Source: Verrucomicrobiota bacterium
Lineage (GTDB): Bacteria; Verrucomicrobiota; Kiritimatiellia; RFP12; UBA1067
DNA: 64,000 bases
Reading direction: 5' to 3'
NCBI GenBank assembly: GCA_023269675.1
Contig: JAHFSX010000034.1
Location: 1 to 64,000 of the forward strand
Shown: in pieces, positions 35,397 through 43,887 of the stretch
Layout of the letters: the number at the start of each line of letters is the position of its first letter
Numbering within the stretch: the first letter of the stretch is position 1
Made by a program: the position numbers and the translations under genes
Notes under the pieces: generated by a model
Databases searched by the model: none
What the model saw: only the letters and a program-made list of their open reading frames with translations
What the model was told of the DNA's origin: nothing

Positions 35397-36772
35397 TGCG
35401 CTACGTCAGCACGCGGGGCGGCGGTGAGCCGCTGAACTTCAAAGACACGATCCTGACCGGCCTGGCGCGCGACGGCGGGCTCTTCCTGCCGGAAACCATT
35501 CCGGACGTGAGCGGCCGGCTGGCCGGCTGGAGCACGCTCGCGTATCCCGAGCTGGCTTATGAGATCATCCGGCTATTTGCGGACGACATCCCCGAAGCGG
35601 CGCTGCGCGACATCGTGAGCCGCAGTTACGCGACCTTCCGCCATGCCGAGGTCACGCCGGTCGTGCCGGTCGGGCCGGTGCACGTGCTGGAGCTTTTCCA
35701 CGGGCCCACCCTGGCGTTCAAAGACGTGGCGCTGCAGTTCCTCGGCAATCTTTTCGAGTACGTGCTGGACGCGTCCGGTGGAGAGATGAACATCGTCGCG
35801 GCCACCAGCGGCGACACCGGCAGCGCGGCCATCTACGGCGTGCGCGGACGCGGGCGCATCCGCATCTTCGTCATGCATCCGCACGGGCGCGTGAGCCCGG
35901 TGCAGGAGCGGCAGATGACGACGGTGCTGGACGCCAACGTCCACAACCTGGCCGTGGACGGCACCTTCGACGACTGCCAGGACATCGTCAAGGAGCTCTT
36001 CGGCGACCTGCCCTTCCGCGACGCCTACAAGCTGGGCGCGGTGAACTCCATCAACTGGGCGCGCGTGCTGGCGCAGATCGTCTACTACTTCTACGCCGCC
36101 TTCCGCGTGCAGGCCGCCACCGGCGCGCCGCGGGTGCGCTTCACGGTGCCGACCGGCAACTTCGGCGACATCTTCGCGGGCTACGTGGCGCTGCGGATGG
36201 GGCTGCCGATCGACAAGCTGGTCTTGGCGACGAACGAGAACGACATCCTGACGCGCTATTTCACCACCGGCGTCTACAGCGTCGGCGCGGTCGCGCCGAC
36301 GCTGAGCCCGTCCATGGACATCCAGGTGGCGAGCAATTTCGAGCGTTACCTCTACTACGTGGCGGGCGAGGACGCCGCGGTGCTGAAGCGCTGGATGGCG
36401 GATTTCAAAGCCGCCGGGGCGCTGAAACCGGACGCCGCGCCGCAAGCCTGCATCGCAGCCGGACGCGGCGACACGGCGACGACGCTCGCCACGATCCGCG
36501 AATACTGGGAGAAATACCAGTACCTGCTGGACCCGCACACGGCCGTGGGCGTGGCTGTGGCGGCGCGCTTCATGGACGCGGCGGCGCCGATGATCTGCCT
36601 GGCCACGGCCCATCCCGCCAAGTTCGGCGAGGCGATCATGCGCGCGACCGGCCAGGATCTGGCGCACCACCCGATCCTTGACGCGCTGTCGGAGCTGCCG
36701 ACCCGCGTACAGGTGGTCCCCGCCCGAAAAGAGGCCATCGCCGCGATCGTCCGGGCGGCGGTCGAGGGGTGA
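35396..36772 (+). CDS. thrC: threonine synthase
   Basis: A 458-residue PLP enzyme that turns O-phosphohomoserine into threonine in the cytoplasm. The N-terminus MRYVSTRGG...LNFKDTILTGLARDGGLFLP and HGPTLAFKDVALQFLGN (PLP-binding Lys near residue 108) are diagnostic, as are ATSGDTGSAAIYG and FTVPTGNFGDIFAGY. Length and architecture match the longer (E. coli/yeast-like) class. The ATG at 35396 uses the last base of the kinase stop codon (TAATG), so its translation is probably coupled to the kinase gene, an unusual partner for an amino-acid enzyme. Confidence 0.95.
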   Translation: MRYVSTRGGGEPLNFKDTILTGLARDGGLFLPETIPDVSGRLAGWSTLAYPELAYEIIRLFADDIPEAALRDIVSRSYATFRHAEVTPVVPVGPVHVLELFHGPTLAFKDVALQFLGNLFEYVLDASGGEMNIVAATSGDTGSAAIYGVRGRGRIRIFVMHPHGRVSPVQERQMTTVLDANVHNLAVDGTFDDCQDIVKELFGDLPFRDAYKLGAVNSINWARVLAQIVYYFYAAFRVQAATGAPRVRFTVPTGNFGDIFAGYVALRMGLPIDKLVLATNENDILTRYFTTGVYSVGAVAPTLSPSMDIQVASNFERYLYYVAGEDAAVLKRWMADFKAAGALKPDAAPQACIAAGRGDTATTLATIREYWEKYQYLLDPHTAVGVAVAARFMDAAAPMICLATAHPAKFGEAIMRATGQDLAHHPILDALSELPTRVQVVPARKEAIAAIVRAAVEG

Positions 36773-36774
36773 GG

Positions 36775-37101
36775 ATGATCGACCCCGCGACCTTCCACTG
36801 CCAGCGCTGCGGCGCCTGCTGCCGCGTGCCGGGGTATGTCGCGCTCGCGGCCGGCGAGCCCGAGGCCATCGCCGCCTATCTGGGCCTGGACGTTTACGCC
36901 TTCACGGAGCGCTTCACCGCGCTGACGTTTAACCGGCATGACCTCTCGCTCATCGAGGGCGAGGACGGCCGCTGCATCTTTTTGCAGGACGACAACACCT
37001 GCCGCATCCAGCCCGTCAAGCCCGCGCAGTGCCAGGGCTTCCCCTTCCTGTGGCGGAGCAAGCGCCTCGAAAAAGAGTGCGCCGCCCTGCGGCAGGTGTG
37101 A
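36775..37101 (+). CDS. YkgJ-type cysteine-cluster protein
   Basis: A 108-residue cytoplasmic protein with the YkgJ/CxxCxxCC arrangement: FHCQRCGACCRVPG at residues 8-21, later GRCIFLQ, TCRIQPVKPAQCQGFPF and a final EKECAAL. The eight or so cysteines probably bind zinc or an Fe-S cluster; the biochemical role of the family is unsettled. GAGGGG 5 bases upstream supports ATG 36775, two bases after the thrC stop, so kinase, thrC and this gene likely form one operon. Confidence 0.85.
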   Translation: MIDPATFHCQRCGACCRVPGYVALAAGEPEAIAAYLGLDVYAFTERFTALTFNRHDLSLIEGEDGRCIFLQDDNTCRIQPVKPAQCQGFPFLWRSKRLEKECAALRQV

Positions 37102-37105
37102 CCGG

Positions 37106-37221
37106 GGCCGGCTGAAGCCGGTACAACATGCCCGGACATCCCTTTGCTGTGCCGCCCCCGCCGCCGCGCTATCGGTACAACATGCCCGGGCCCCCGTATG
37201 TTGTACCGGCTTTAGCCGGCC
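37106..37221. repeat. family A palindromic repeat, inverted pair
   Basis: A 22-base arm at 37106-37127 (GGCCGGCTGAAGCCGGTAC plus AAC) recurs as its reverse complement at 37200-37221 with one mismatch. Between them lies a third CGGTACAACATGCCCGG copy. The arms match those of the tandem array at 4-199. Confidence 0.9.
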
Positions 37222-37302
37222 CAGAGCACCCGTCGCCGCGGTGTTACACAGGGGCGCCGAATCGCGATGCGCCCCGCCGCATGGGCCAGAAAATCCCCGG
37301 TT

Positions 37303-37331
37303 TGACACCGGTTGCGCTTTTTACTAGTTTA
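37303..37331 (+). promoter_or_regulatory. possible promoter of the GH123-like gene
   Basis: A perfect TTGACA at 37303-37308 is followed 17 bases later by TAGTTT (37326-37331), only a half match to the -10 consensus. It lies just beyond the palindromic repeat and 23 bases before the gene. Confidence 0.4.
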
Positions 37332-37353
37332 AGGTCAAAGAAAGGCCGAGGCT

Positions 37354-39471
37354 ATGAAACGGGTGCTGTCGATCATGGGGATGCTGGGGGCGGTGGGTCT
37401 CAACGCATGGGGCGCCGAGGATCCGCCCGCGCTGAATTGGCGGTACGACACCTACGAGCCCGAGACGCCCGTCTTGGCCAATCCGCTGAAAGACGCGAAG
37501 CTCACCGCGTCGGGGCAGTGGAGCGACCGCGGGCCGCACTTCGTCACGGACGGGAAGATCGAGGCCCACAACCACTGGGCCTGCGAGAAGCTGCCGGCGG
37601 TGCTGACCGTCGAGATGCGCGAGAAGCAGGCGCTCGCCGCCGGGCGGATCTGGTTCTTTTTCGGCGAGCCGCGCGTCTATAAATTCTTCATGGAGGCCTC
37701 GGCGGACGGGCAGGTGTGGGCGCGCGTGGCAGACTGGACCGCGAATGACAAGCCTTCGACGTCCGAGGGTTTTATCGTTCCGTTTGAAAAGCCGGTGGAG
37801 GCGCGTTTCCTGCGCGTGACCGTCACGGACAGCAGCGTGCGCGCGGCGGGCGCCCATATCGTCGAGTTCCAGGTGTCATCGTCGGCGGTCGCGCCGGGGC
37901 TGCACGGGCGCGCCGCGCCGACAGACCGCATCGACGCCGCCAACGCGCAGGGCGACGAGTCGCTCAAGACGTGGCGCGCGGCGGCGTGGCGCAACGAGCG
38001 CGTGCACGGGCAGTTCGTGGTCTGGTCCTCCGACGCGGTGCCGCAGCTGCGCCTCGCCTGCAGCGCGCTCCGCAGCGACAAGGGCGCGGAAATCCCGGCG
38101 GCTGCCGTTCTGCCGCGCTTCGTGCGCTACGTGCTCGCCGACAAGAAACTGACAGGCGATATCCTCGACACGGCGGCAACGGTTGATCTGCCGCCGAACG
38201 GCTTCCGGCCGGTCTGGCTGACCGTCACGGTGCCGGCGTCCTCCAAGGCCGGGCTCTACCGCGGCTCGCTGACGGTGGCCGGGGCGGGCGGCAAGGCGGT
38301 GACGTTTCCCTTGGAGTTGGAGGTGCTGAGGGCCAAGCTGCCTGACCCTAAGGCGTGGGCCTTTTTCCTCGACCTGTGGCAGCACCCGTGGGCCGTGGCG
38401 CGCGTTCACGGGGTCGCGCCGTTTTCGCCGGAGCACTACCGGCTGCTCGAGCCGATCTACCGCGAGCTCGCGGGCGCGGGGCAGAAGGTGCTGACCACGA
38501 CGATCACCGAGCTGCCGTGGAACCACCAGAACTTCGACGCCTACCATACGATGATCCCGCGCGTCAGGAACGCGGACGGCACGTGGTCGTTCGACTACGC
38601 CCTGTTCGACGCGTACGTGGCGTTCGGGCGGGGCTGCGGCCTCGGGCCTCAGATCCACTGCTACACCATGGCGCCGTGGGGCAACCGCGTCTACTATACC
38701 GACGGCGCGGGCGGCGACCAGGTGGCGGTCACCGTGAAGCCCGGCACGCCGGAACACGAGGCCTACTGGGGTCCGTTCCTCACGGATTTCCAGAAGCATC
38801 TCGTGAAGAAGGGGTGGGCGAACGACACCTACATCGCGATGGACGAGCGCGGCCCTGAAGACACGAAAGCCACGGCCGACTGCGTGAAGAAATTCGCGCC
38901 CAGACTCAAGATCGCCATGCCCGGCAACCATCCGCCGAGCCATTTCAAGGGCATCGAAATCGCGAACTACTGCCAGTTCATCGCGCACATCGATGACGCG
39001 TTTCTGGCCGAGGTGAAAACGCGTCAGGCGCAGGGCAAGGTGACCACCTGCTACGTGTGCTGCGGGCCGCGGCGGCCCAACACCTTCGCCTTCAGCCCGA
39101 CGGCCGAGCAGGTGTGGTTCGGCTATTACGCGGCGGCCAAAGGCCTGGACGGGTTCCTGCGCTGGGCGTTCGTGAACTGGCCGCGCGATCCGCTGTTCGA
39201 CTCGAGTTTCGGGCCGTGGCCGGCGGGCGACACGTTCTTGCTCTATCCCGGCCCGCGGTCCTCCGTGCGCTGGGAGATGCTCCGTGACGGCATCGAGGAG
39301 GCGGAGAAGATCCGCCTGCTGCGGGCGAAGGGAGCGGAGGGGCAGGGGTTGCAGGAGGTGCTGGCAAGCTTTGATTTCAGGGCCGCCGAGAAGGGCGACG
39401 CCGCCACGCTGGACGATCTTGTCCGGCGCGCCCGGCAGGCCGTCGAAGGAGCCGCCCGGAACCTGCCGTAA
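37354..39471 (+). CDS. secreted GH123/DUF4091-like glycosidase with discoidin domain
   Basis: A 705-residue secreted protein. Signal peptide residues 1-20 (ending LNAWGA) precede a discoidin (F5/8 C)-like domain (about 30-175; LKDAKLTASGQW, RFLRVTVTDSS). A beta domain follows, then a TIM-barrel-like region typical of DUF4091/GH123 proteins (LWQHPWAVARVHGVAPFS, CYTMAPWGN, YIAMDERGPED, FLRWAFVNWPRDP, VRWEMLRDGIEEAE). GH123 beta-N-acetylgalactosaminidases use an adjacent Asp-Glu pair, and MDE near residue 505 is the natural candidate here. GH123 enzymes act on N-acetylgalactosamine-containing glycans; specificity here is inferred. Three oxidoreductase/isomerase genes follow in the same direction. 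Confidence 0.8.
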   Translation: MKRVLSIMGMLGAVGLNAWGAEDPPALNWRYDTYEPETPVLANPLKDAKLTASGQWSDRGPHFVTDGKIEAHNHWACEKLPAVLTVEMREKQALAAGRIWFFFGEPRVYKFFMEASADGQVWARVADWTANDKPSTSEGFIVPFEKPVEARFLRVTVTDSSVRAAGAHIVEFQVSSSAVAPGLHGRAAPTDRIDAANAQGDESLKTWRAAAWRNERVHGQFVVWSSDAVPQLRLACSALRSDKGAEIPAAAVLPRFVRYVLADKKLTGDILDTAATVDLPPNGFRPVWLTVTVPASSKAGLYRGSLTVAGAGGKAVTFPLELEVLRAKLPDPKAWAFFLDLWQHPWAVARVHGVAPFSPEHYRLLEPIYRELAGAGQKVLTTTITELPWNHQNFDAYHTMIPRVRNADGTWSFDYALFDAYVAFGRGCGLGPQIHCYTMAPWGNRVYYTDGAGGDQVAVTVKPGTPEHEAYWGPFLTDFQKHLVKKGWANDTYIAMDERGPEDTKATADCVKKFAPRLKIAMPGNHPPSHFKGIEIANYCQFIAHIDDAFLAEVKTRQAQGKVTTCYVCCGPRRPNTFAFSPTAEQVWFGYYAAAKGLDGFLRWAFVNWPRDPLFDSSFGPWPAGDTFLLYPGPRSSVRWEMLRDGIEEAEKIRLLRAKGAEGQGLQEVLASFDFRAAEKGDAATLDDLVRRARQAVEGAARNLP

Positions 39472-39583
39472 CCTTTTGTGACCTTGACCTGTATAAGCCA
39501 TCCGTGTTATTGCTATACGCGATACTGACACTGGTTTAGGTCCAGACGCGGTCAGGGCGAAGGTTAAAAGAGGAGGGGGCGAG

Positions 39584-40534
39584 ATGAAGCGACGTGATTT
39601 TTTGACCGCTTCGGCGGTGGCCGGGGTTGCCGCGGTGTGCGGCACGCAACGCGTGTCGGCGCAGGAGCCGTCGGCGGGGGGAAACGGGATGCCTAAATTG
39701 ACGCCGCCGGAAAAACCGGCCCAGTTGAATCTGTGTCTCCAGTGGGGCGGGATCCCGGGTTCGGAAATCCCTGAGAAGCTGGATTTCCTCGAGGCGAACG
39801 GCTTCGGGGCGGTCGAGATCCCCTCCGGCGATTGGCCGCTCAAGAACGTGGAGGCCATGAACAAGGCGATGGCTGGCCGCAAATTATTCCTCGCCACGGC
39901 CTGCGGGCCGAGCGATTTCTCGTACGCCGAGCCCGAGAAGCGCGAGGCCGAGGTGCAGAAGTTCCTGCCGATCATCGAGGCGCTGGGCGCGATGAAGTCG
40001 GTCGGCCTGATCCTGTGCCCCGCACGCGGGAAGGTTCCGATGGGCTTCAAGGAGCTGCGCGAGGATTTCGTGAACAACACGGGCAAACGGCTCGCGGAGC
40101 ACGCGGCCAAGCACGGCACCTCGATCGTGCTGGAGCCGCTGCGCCGCAACGAGACGCCGTTCCTGCGTCAGGTGGCGGACGGGGCGCGGATGGCGGCGGA
40201 TATCGGCCCCGGCGCGGCCGTGATGGGCGATTTCTGGCACATGCAGCTGGAAGAGACGAGCTTCATGGGCGCGTTCATCTGCGCGGGCAAGCTGCTGGCG
40301 CATGTGCATATCGCGGGCTTGAAGGAGCGGATCATCCCCGGCGTCCATCCTGAAGATGTATACGTGGACGGGTTCAAGGGGCTGAAGCTCATCGGCTACC
40401 GCGGCGCGGTCAGCTTTGAAGGCGGATGGCCCAAGGATCCGGCTGATCCCAAGAAGGGCATCCCGCAGGAAGAGAAGACCAAGTTGATTCTCAACATGGT
40501 CAAGCTGCTGCGTGAGCAGTGGGCAATGGCGTAA
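39584..40534 (+). CDS. Tat-exported sugar phosphate isomerase/epimerase-like TIM barrel
   Basis: A 316-residue exported TIM-barrel protein beginning with a twin-arginine signal (MKRRDFL). LDFLEANGFGAVEIPS, SIVLEPLRRNETPFL, GDFWHMQLEETSF, HVHIAGLKER and AVSFEGGW contain the Glu, Asp/His and Glu residues that bind a divalent metal in xylose-isomerase-like enzymes. It probably isomerises or epimerises a sugar or keto-sugar. GAGGAGGGGG before ATG 39584 is a strong Shine-Dalgarno. The Gfo/Idh/MocA gene 85 bases downstream is a likely functional partner, repeating the pairing seen at 12865-15096. Confidence 0.85.
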   Translation: MKRRDFLTASAVAGVAAVCGTQRVSAQEPSAGGNGMPKLTPPEKPAQLNLCLQWGGIPGSEIPEKLDFLEANGFGAVEIPSGDWPLKNVEAMNKAMAGRKLFLATACGPSDFSYAEPEKREAEVQKFLPIIEALGAMKSVGLILCPARGKVPMGFKELREDFVNNTGKRLAEHAAKHGTSIVLEPLRRNETPFLRQVADGARMAADIGPGAAVMGDFWHMQLEETSFMGAFICAGKLLAHVHIAGLKERIIPGVHPEDVYVDGFKGLKLIGYRGAVSFEGGWPKDPADPKKGIPQEEKTKLILNMVKLLREQWAMA

Positions 40535-40541
40535 CGATATT

Positions 40542-40600
40542 GGGGCGAACCTGCGTGTTCGCCCGTCCGGATGTAGGGGCGAGCCCCCGTGCCCGCCCGC
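40542..40600. repeat. GGGGCGAAC/GGGGCGAGC tandem hairpin repeat
   Basis: Two diverged hairpin units, GGGGCGAACCTGCGTGTTCG (from 40542) and GGGGCGAGCCCCCGTGCCCG (from 40576), sit 34 bases apart in an 85-base intergenic gap. Each pairs its GGGCG start with a CGCCC end. Confidence 0.85.
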
Positions 40601-40619
40601 AATAACAAGGGAGAGAGAC

Positions 40620-41915
40620 ATGCAGAATCGTCGTGAATTCATTAAGGGGTCGACCGTATTCGCCGCGATGATGGCGGCGGCGCCGACCATCGTCGTGGGG
40701 CAGGGCGCGAAAAAGGTGTTCAAAATCGGCATGATCGGTGCGGGAGGACGCTGCAAGGGCGCCTTCGCCGACCTCACGAAAGCGGCCGCGGCCATCGGCC
40801 ACGAGATCGAACTGGTTGCGGTCTGCGACTTTTTTGAAGAGAAGGCCAAGGCGGCCTCCAAGCAGTTCAGCGGCGAGAAGGCCAAGTCTTTCTGGGGCGC
40901 GAACGGCTACAAGGAGGTCGTGGCGATTCCGGAGATCGAGATTATCATAACGGCGACGCCGCCCAGCTTCCGCGCGATCCACGTCGAGGCGGCCATCAAG
41001 GCGGGCAAGCACGTCTTCGCCGAGAAGCCGGTGGCCGTCGACGGCCCGGGCGTGCGCAAGTTCATTGCGGCGGCCAAGCTCGCGCAGGAGAAGAAGCTGT
41101 CGCTGGTGGCGGGCACGCAGCGCCGTCACGCGCGCGGTTACAATCTGCAGGCCAAGGCGCTGCAGGAAGGCAAGCTCGGCCAGATTCTCGGCGGCAACAT
41201 CTACTGGAACGGCTCGGTGCCGTGGGTGCGTCCGCGTCGCACCGAGGACACCAACGCCTCCTACCTGACCAACAACTGGGTGAACTGGACGGAGCTTTCG
41301 GGCGACCACATCGTCGAGCAGCACGTCCACAACATCGACGTCGCGAACTGGTTCATCGGCCGCACGCCGAAGACGGCCCTGGGCTTCGGCGCCCGCACGC
41401 GCCGCGTCTCGGGCAACCAGTACGACTTCTTCAGCATCGACTTCGACTACGGCGACGGCGTGCATGTCCACAGCATGTGCCGCCAGATCAGCGGGACGAG
41501 CAACAGCGTGAGCGAGCACTTCCGCACGCCGGAATTCGAGATTTCGGGCGGCGGCAGGGTGCAGAAGGTCGGCGAGAAGGACGCGCTGAAACTGGAAGGC
41601 GATTTCCGCGACGGCAACCCGTATGAAGTCGAGCACATCCACCTGCTCGAGGGCATCCTGAGCGGCAATGTGGTCAACGAGGGCGAGAACGTGGCGATGT
41701 CCACGGCCTGCGCGATCGCGGGACGTCTTTCGGCCTACTCGGGCCAGACCGTCCGCCTGTCTGAGCTGGTCGACGAGAAGTTCAAGGACTCCCCGTTCTA
41801 CAATTTCGCGTGCAAGCCGTCGTGGTCCGACTTCGAAGCCGCCGGCGACGTGGCGATGCCGGAGTACGGCGACGACAAGGCGCCGCTGCCGGGCAAGCCC
41901 TGGGGCCAGAAGTAA
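40620..41915 (+). CDS. Gfo/Idh/MocA family oxidoreductase, Tat-exported
   Basis: A 431-residue NAD(P)-dependent oxidoreductase. NRREFIKG (residues 3-10) is a twin-arginine signal; the Rossmann fold starts IGMIGAGGRCKGAF, and AGKHVFAEKPVAVDG holds the catalytic Lys. The C-terminal half has EQHVHNIDVANWFIG, an active-site His/Asp region common in exported PVC members. GGGAGAGAGA directly upstream supports ATG 40620. It follows the isomerase gene and lacks a lipobox, unlike the next oxidoreductase. Substrate unknown; a sugar from the adjacent GH123-like hydrolase is a reasonable guess. Confidence 0.9.
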   Translation: MQNRREFIKGSTVFAAMMAAAPTIVVGQGAKKVFKIGMIGAGGRCKGAFADLTKAAAAIGHEIELVAVCDFFEEKAKAASKQFSGEKAKSFWGANGYKEVVAIPEIEIIITATPPSFRAIHVEAAIKAGKHVFAEKPVAVDGPGVRKFIAAAKLAQEKKLSLVAGTQRRHARGYNLQAKALQEGKLGQILGGNIYWNGSVPWVRPRRTEDTNASYLTNNWVNWTELSGDHIVEQHVHNIDVANWFIGRTPKTALGFGARTRRVSGNQYDFFSIDFDYGDGVHVHSMCRQISGTSNSVSEHFRTPEFEISGGGRVQKVGEKDALKLEGDFRDGNPYEVEHIHLLEGILSGNVVNEGENVAMSTACAIAGRLSAYSGQTVRLSELVDEKFKDSPFYNFACKPSWSDFEAAGDVAMPEYGDDKAPLPGKPWGQK

Positions 41916-41923
41916 GGAGAATT

Positions 41924-42134
41924 GAGGAGTCAGGATTTAGGAGTTGGAGGCGTAAAAGGCATAGAAAACAGGGCGTCCGACAAGGAGGCGCCCTTCCGCG
42001 AAACCCACTTCTTGGAGCCATGCGCGTGACTGCCTTCTGAAGACACGAACACGGACTCGCGCGCGTCGCGCGAACACGTTCACTTTCATGGCAGTGCACC
42101 TCCTCACTCCTTACTCCTAAATCCTAACGCCTCC
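41924..42134. repeat. inverted TTAGGAGT phrase repeats enclosing about 150 bases
   Basis: The left end reads GAGGAGTCAGGATTTAGGAG and the right end is its approximate reverse complement; the core AGGATTTAGGAGT is exact in both. The layout resembles a miniature inverted-repeat element, but I see no target-site duplication. Confidence 0.7.
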
Positions 42135-42136
42135 TT

Positions 42137-42177
42137 CGGGTGTGGATTCAACAAAGTTGAATCACACACCCGTTTTT
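42137..42177 (+). terminator. intrinsic terminator
   Basis: Arms CGGGTGTGGATTCAAC and GTTGAATCACACACCCG pair over 16 bases with one bulge and an AAA loop, followed by TTTTT. It would end transcripts from the isomerase/oxidoreductase operon and separates it from the next gene. Confidence 0.85.
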
Positions 42178-42197
42178 CTTTTCCGGAAAACTTGCGG

Positions 42198-42226
42198 TTG
42201 CATTGCGGTTCTGACTGAATTATGCT
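42198..42226 (+). promoter_or_regulatory. probable promoter of the third Gfo/Idh/MocA gene
   Basis: TTGCAT (42198-42203) and TATGCT (42221-42226) with a 17-base spacer, placed after the terminator and 80 bases before the start codon. Confidence 0.45.
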
Positions 42227-42305
42227 AAACGCTTGTTTTTCATACTCATATTCCGGCCGTCAGAGAGGGCGGCTGGGGGGAAATTGTCAGAGAGGATGTT
42301 CTATT

Positions 42306-43724
42306 ATGATGCGGTTCAATCGTCGTGATTTCATGAAGGGGTCTTCCTGTGCGGCCGCCACCTTGGCTTTGGCCGGCTGCAACACGGTGGCGCCGGACGT
42401 CTATCCGAAAGTGACGCGCGTGGCGGCCAAGTTCCGCAAGCCGGGCGAGAAGCTGAACATCGGCGTGATCGGCGTGGGCGGCAAGGGCTGGTCCGACTGG
42501 ATGCCCATGTTCCAGAACGGCGAGAACATCGTGGCGCTGTGCGATGTGGACCGCGGCCCGATCGACAAGGCTCTGGCCGAGATCGAGAAGAGCGGCCAGA
42601 AGGCGGCGCAGGTCAAGTGCTACAGCGATTACCGCAAGATGCTCGAGGAGTGCAAGAACCTGGACGCGGTGACCGTTTCCACGCCCGACCACACGCATGC
42701 TCCGGCCGCCATCCGCGCGATGAAGCAGGGCTGCCACGTGTACGTCCAGAAGCCGCTGGTCCGCACGATCTGGGAGGCGCACTATTTCGAGAAGGTCGCC
42801 AAGGCCAACGGCGTGGTGACGCAGATGGGCAACCAGGGCAGCGCGGGCGACGGGTTCCGCCGCAACGTCGAGATCCTGCAGTCGGGCGTGCTCGGCAAGG
42901 TCACCGAAGTGCACGTGTGGACGAACCGCCCCGTGTGGCCGCAGGGCATCGCCCGTCCCGAGGGCTCCGACCCGGTCCCCGCGACGCTCGACTGGGACAA
43001 CTGGCTGGGCACGGCGCCCGTGCGCCCGTTCAAGGCGGGGGTGTACCACGCCTTCAAGTGGCGCGGCTTCTTCGATTTCGGCACCGGCGCGTTCGGCGAC
43101 ATGGCCTGCCACACGATGAATCTGCCGTTCCGCGGCCTCAGGCTGGGCGAGGTGCTCGCGGCCGAGACGATCCAGATCGAGGGCAAGAACAGCGAGACCT
43201 ATCCCAGCAAGAGCATCGTCAAGATGACCTACGCGGCCCGCAGGGGCATGCCCGCGGTCAACCTCTTCTGGTACGACGGCAACCTGAAGCCTTCGGCGGA
43301 CCGCATGCCGCAGGTGATCGCCTCGCTGGGCGAGGTGCCGAAGACCGGCTGCCTGATCATCGGCGACAAGGGCATGATGGTCAGCACCAACGACTACGGC
43401 CAGGAGGCGTACGTCGCGCTCAAGGGCGAAGAGAAGATGAAGGCCACGACCAAGCACGAGGCGCTGGTGAACATCCCGCAGTCGATCGAGCGCTGCTGCA
43501 AAGGCGGCCAGTACATCGAATTCGTCAACGCCTGCAAGGGCCAGGGCAAGGCCTTTTCCGACGTCGGCTTCTCCGTGCCGATGCTCGAGGGCATGCTCGT
43601 CGGCACGATCGCGCAGCAGATCCCCGGCAAGCTGGCGTGGGACAGCGGCAAGCAGGCGTTCGCCGGCAATGACGCGGCCAACGCGCTGCTCAAGCCCTAC
43701 ATCCGCCAGGGCTGGGAGTACTGA
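42306..43724 (+). CDS. Gfo/Idh/MocA oxidoreductase, Tat-exported lipoprotein
   Basis: A 472-residue oxidoreductase with both a twin-arginine motif (NRRDFMK, residues 5-11) and a lipobox (LAGC, Cys25), so it is predicted to fold in the cytoplasm, cross by Tat and be lipid-anchored. IGVIGVGGKGWSDW is the Rossmann motif and CHVYVQKPLVRTIWE carries the catalytic-region Lys-Pro, with Gln in place of the usual Glu. FDFGTGAFGDMACHTMNLPF and the downstream region match members abundant in Planctomycetes and Verrucomicrobia. AGAGGA 9 bases upstream supports ATG 42306; ATG 42309 is the alternative. It has its own promoter-like sequence and a terminator at 43786-43816, so it is probably monocistronic. 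Confidence 0.9.
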   Translation: MMRFNRRDFMKGSSCAAATLALAGCNTVAPDVYPKVTRVAAKFRKPGEKLNIGVIGVGGKGWSDWMPMFQNGENIVALCDVDRGPIDKALAEIEKSGQKAAQVKCYSDYRKMLEECKNLDAVTVSTPDHTHAPAAIRAMKQGCHVYVQKPLVRTIWEAHYFEKVAKANGVVTQMGNQGSAGDGFRRNVEILQSGVLGKVTEVHVWTNRPVWPQGIARPEGSDPVPATLDWDNWLGTAPVRPFKAGVYHAFKWRGFFDFGTGAFGDMACHTMNLPFRGLRLGEVLAAETIQIEGKNSETYPSKSIVKMTYAARRGMPAVNLFWYDGNLKPSADRMPQVIASLGEVPKTGCLIIGDKGMMVSTNDYGQEAYVALKGEEKMKATTKHEALVNIPQSIERCCKGGQYIEFVNACKGQGKAFSDVGFSVPMLEGMLVGTIAQQIPGKLAWDSGKQAFAGNDAANALLKPYIRQGWEY

Positions 43725-43730
43725 GCCAGG

Positions 43731-43760
43731 GAGGAGTCAGGAGTTAGGAATTAGGAGTCA
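43731..43760. repeat. GGAGTTAGGAATTAGGAGT phrase repeat
   Basis: A 30-base run built from GAGTCAGG, GAGTTAGG and AATTAGGAGT units directly after a stop codon, of the same family as 3264-3299 and 41924-42134. Confidence 0.75.
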
Positions 43761-43785
43761 AGGCTCCTTTTCCGACTCGATAGAG

Positions 43786-43816
43786 ACCGCGGGGAGGGCG
43801 ACTTCCCCGCGGTTTT
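43786..43816 (+). terminator. intrinsic terminator
   Basis: ACCGCGGGGA pairs with TCCCCGCGGT around a short loop and is followed by TTTT, 62 bases after the oxidoreductase stop codon. Confidence 0.75.
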
Positions 43817-43887
43817 GCTTTCAACTTCCTACTGCGCCGCCGGGTCAATTGTAGTATCATCTTGGCACACGTATCACGATACCCCCT

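Larger units (their letters stand above)
41916..42305. other. 390-base gene-free region with inverted repeats, terminator and promoter
   Basis: Between two oxidoreductase genes lie an inverted pair of AGGATTTAGGAGT phrases (41932-41944 and 42113-42125) flanking about 170 bases, a strong intrinsic terminator (42137-42177) and a promoter-like pair (42198-42226). The segment inside the inverted pair has a GGGCG/CGCCC hairpin and no credible gene longer than a few codons. Confidence 0.7.
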
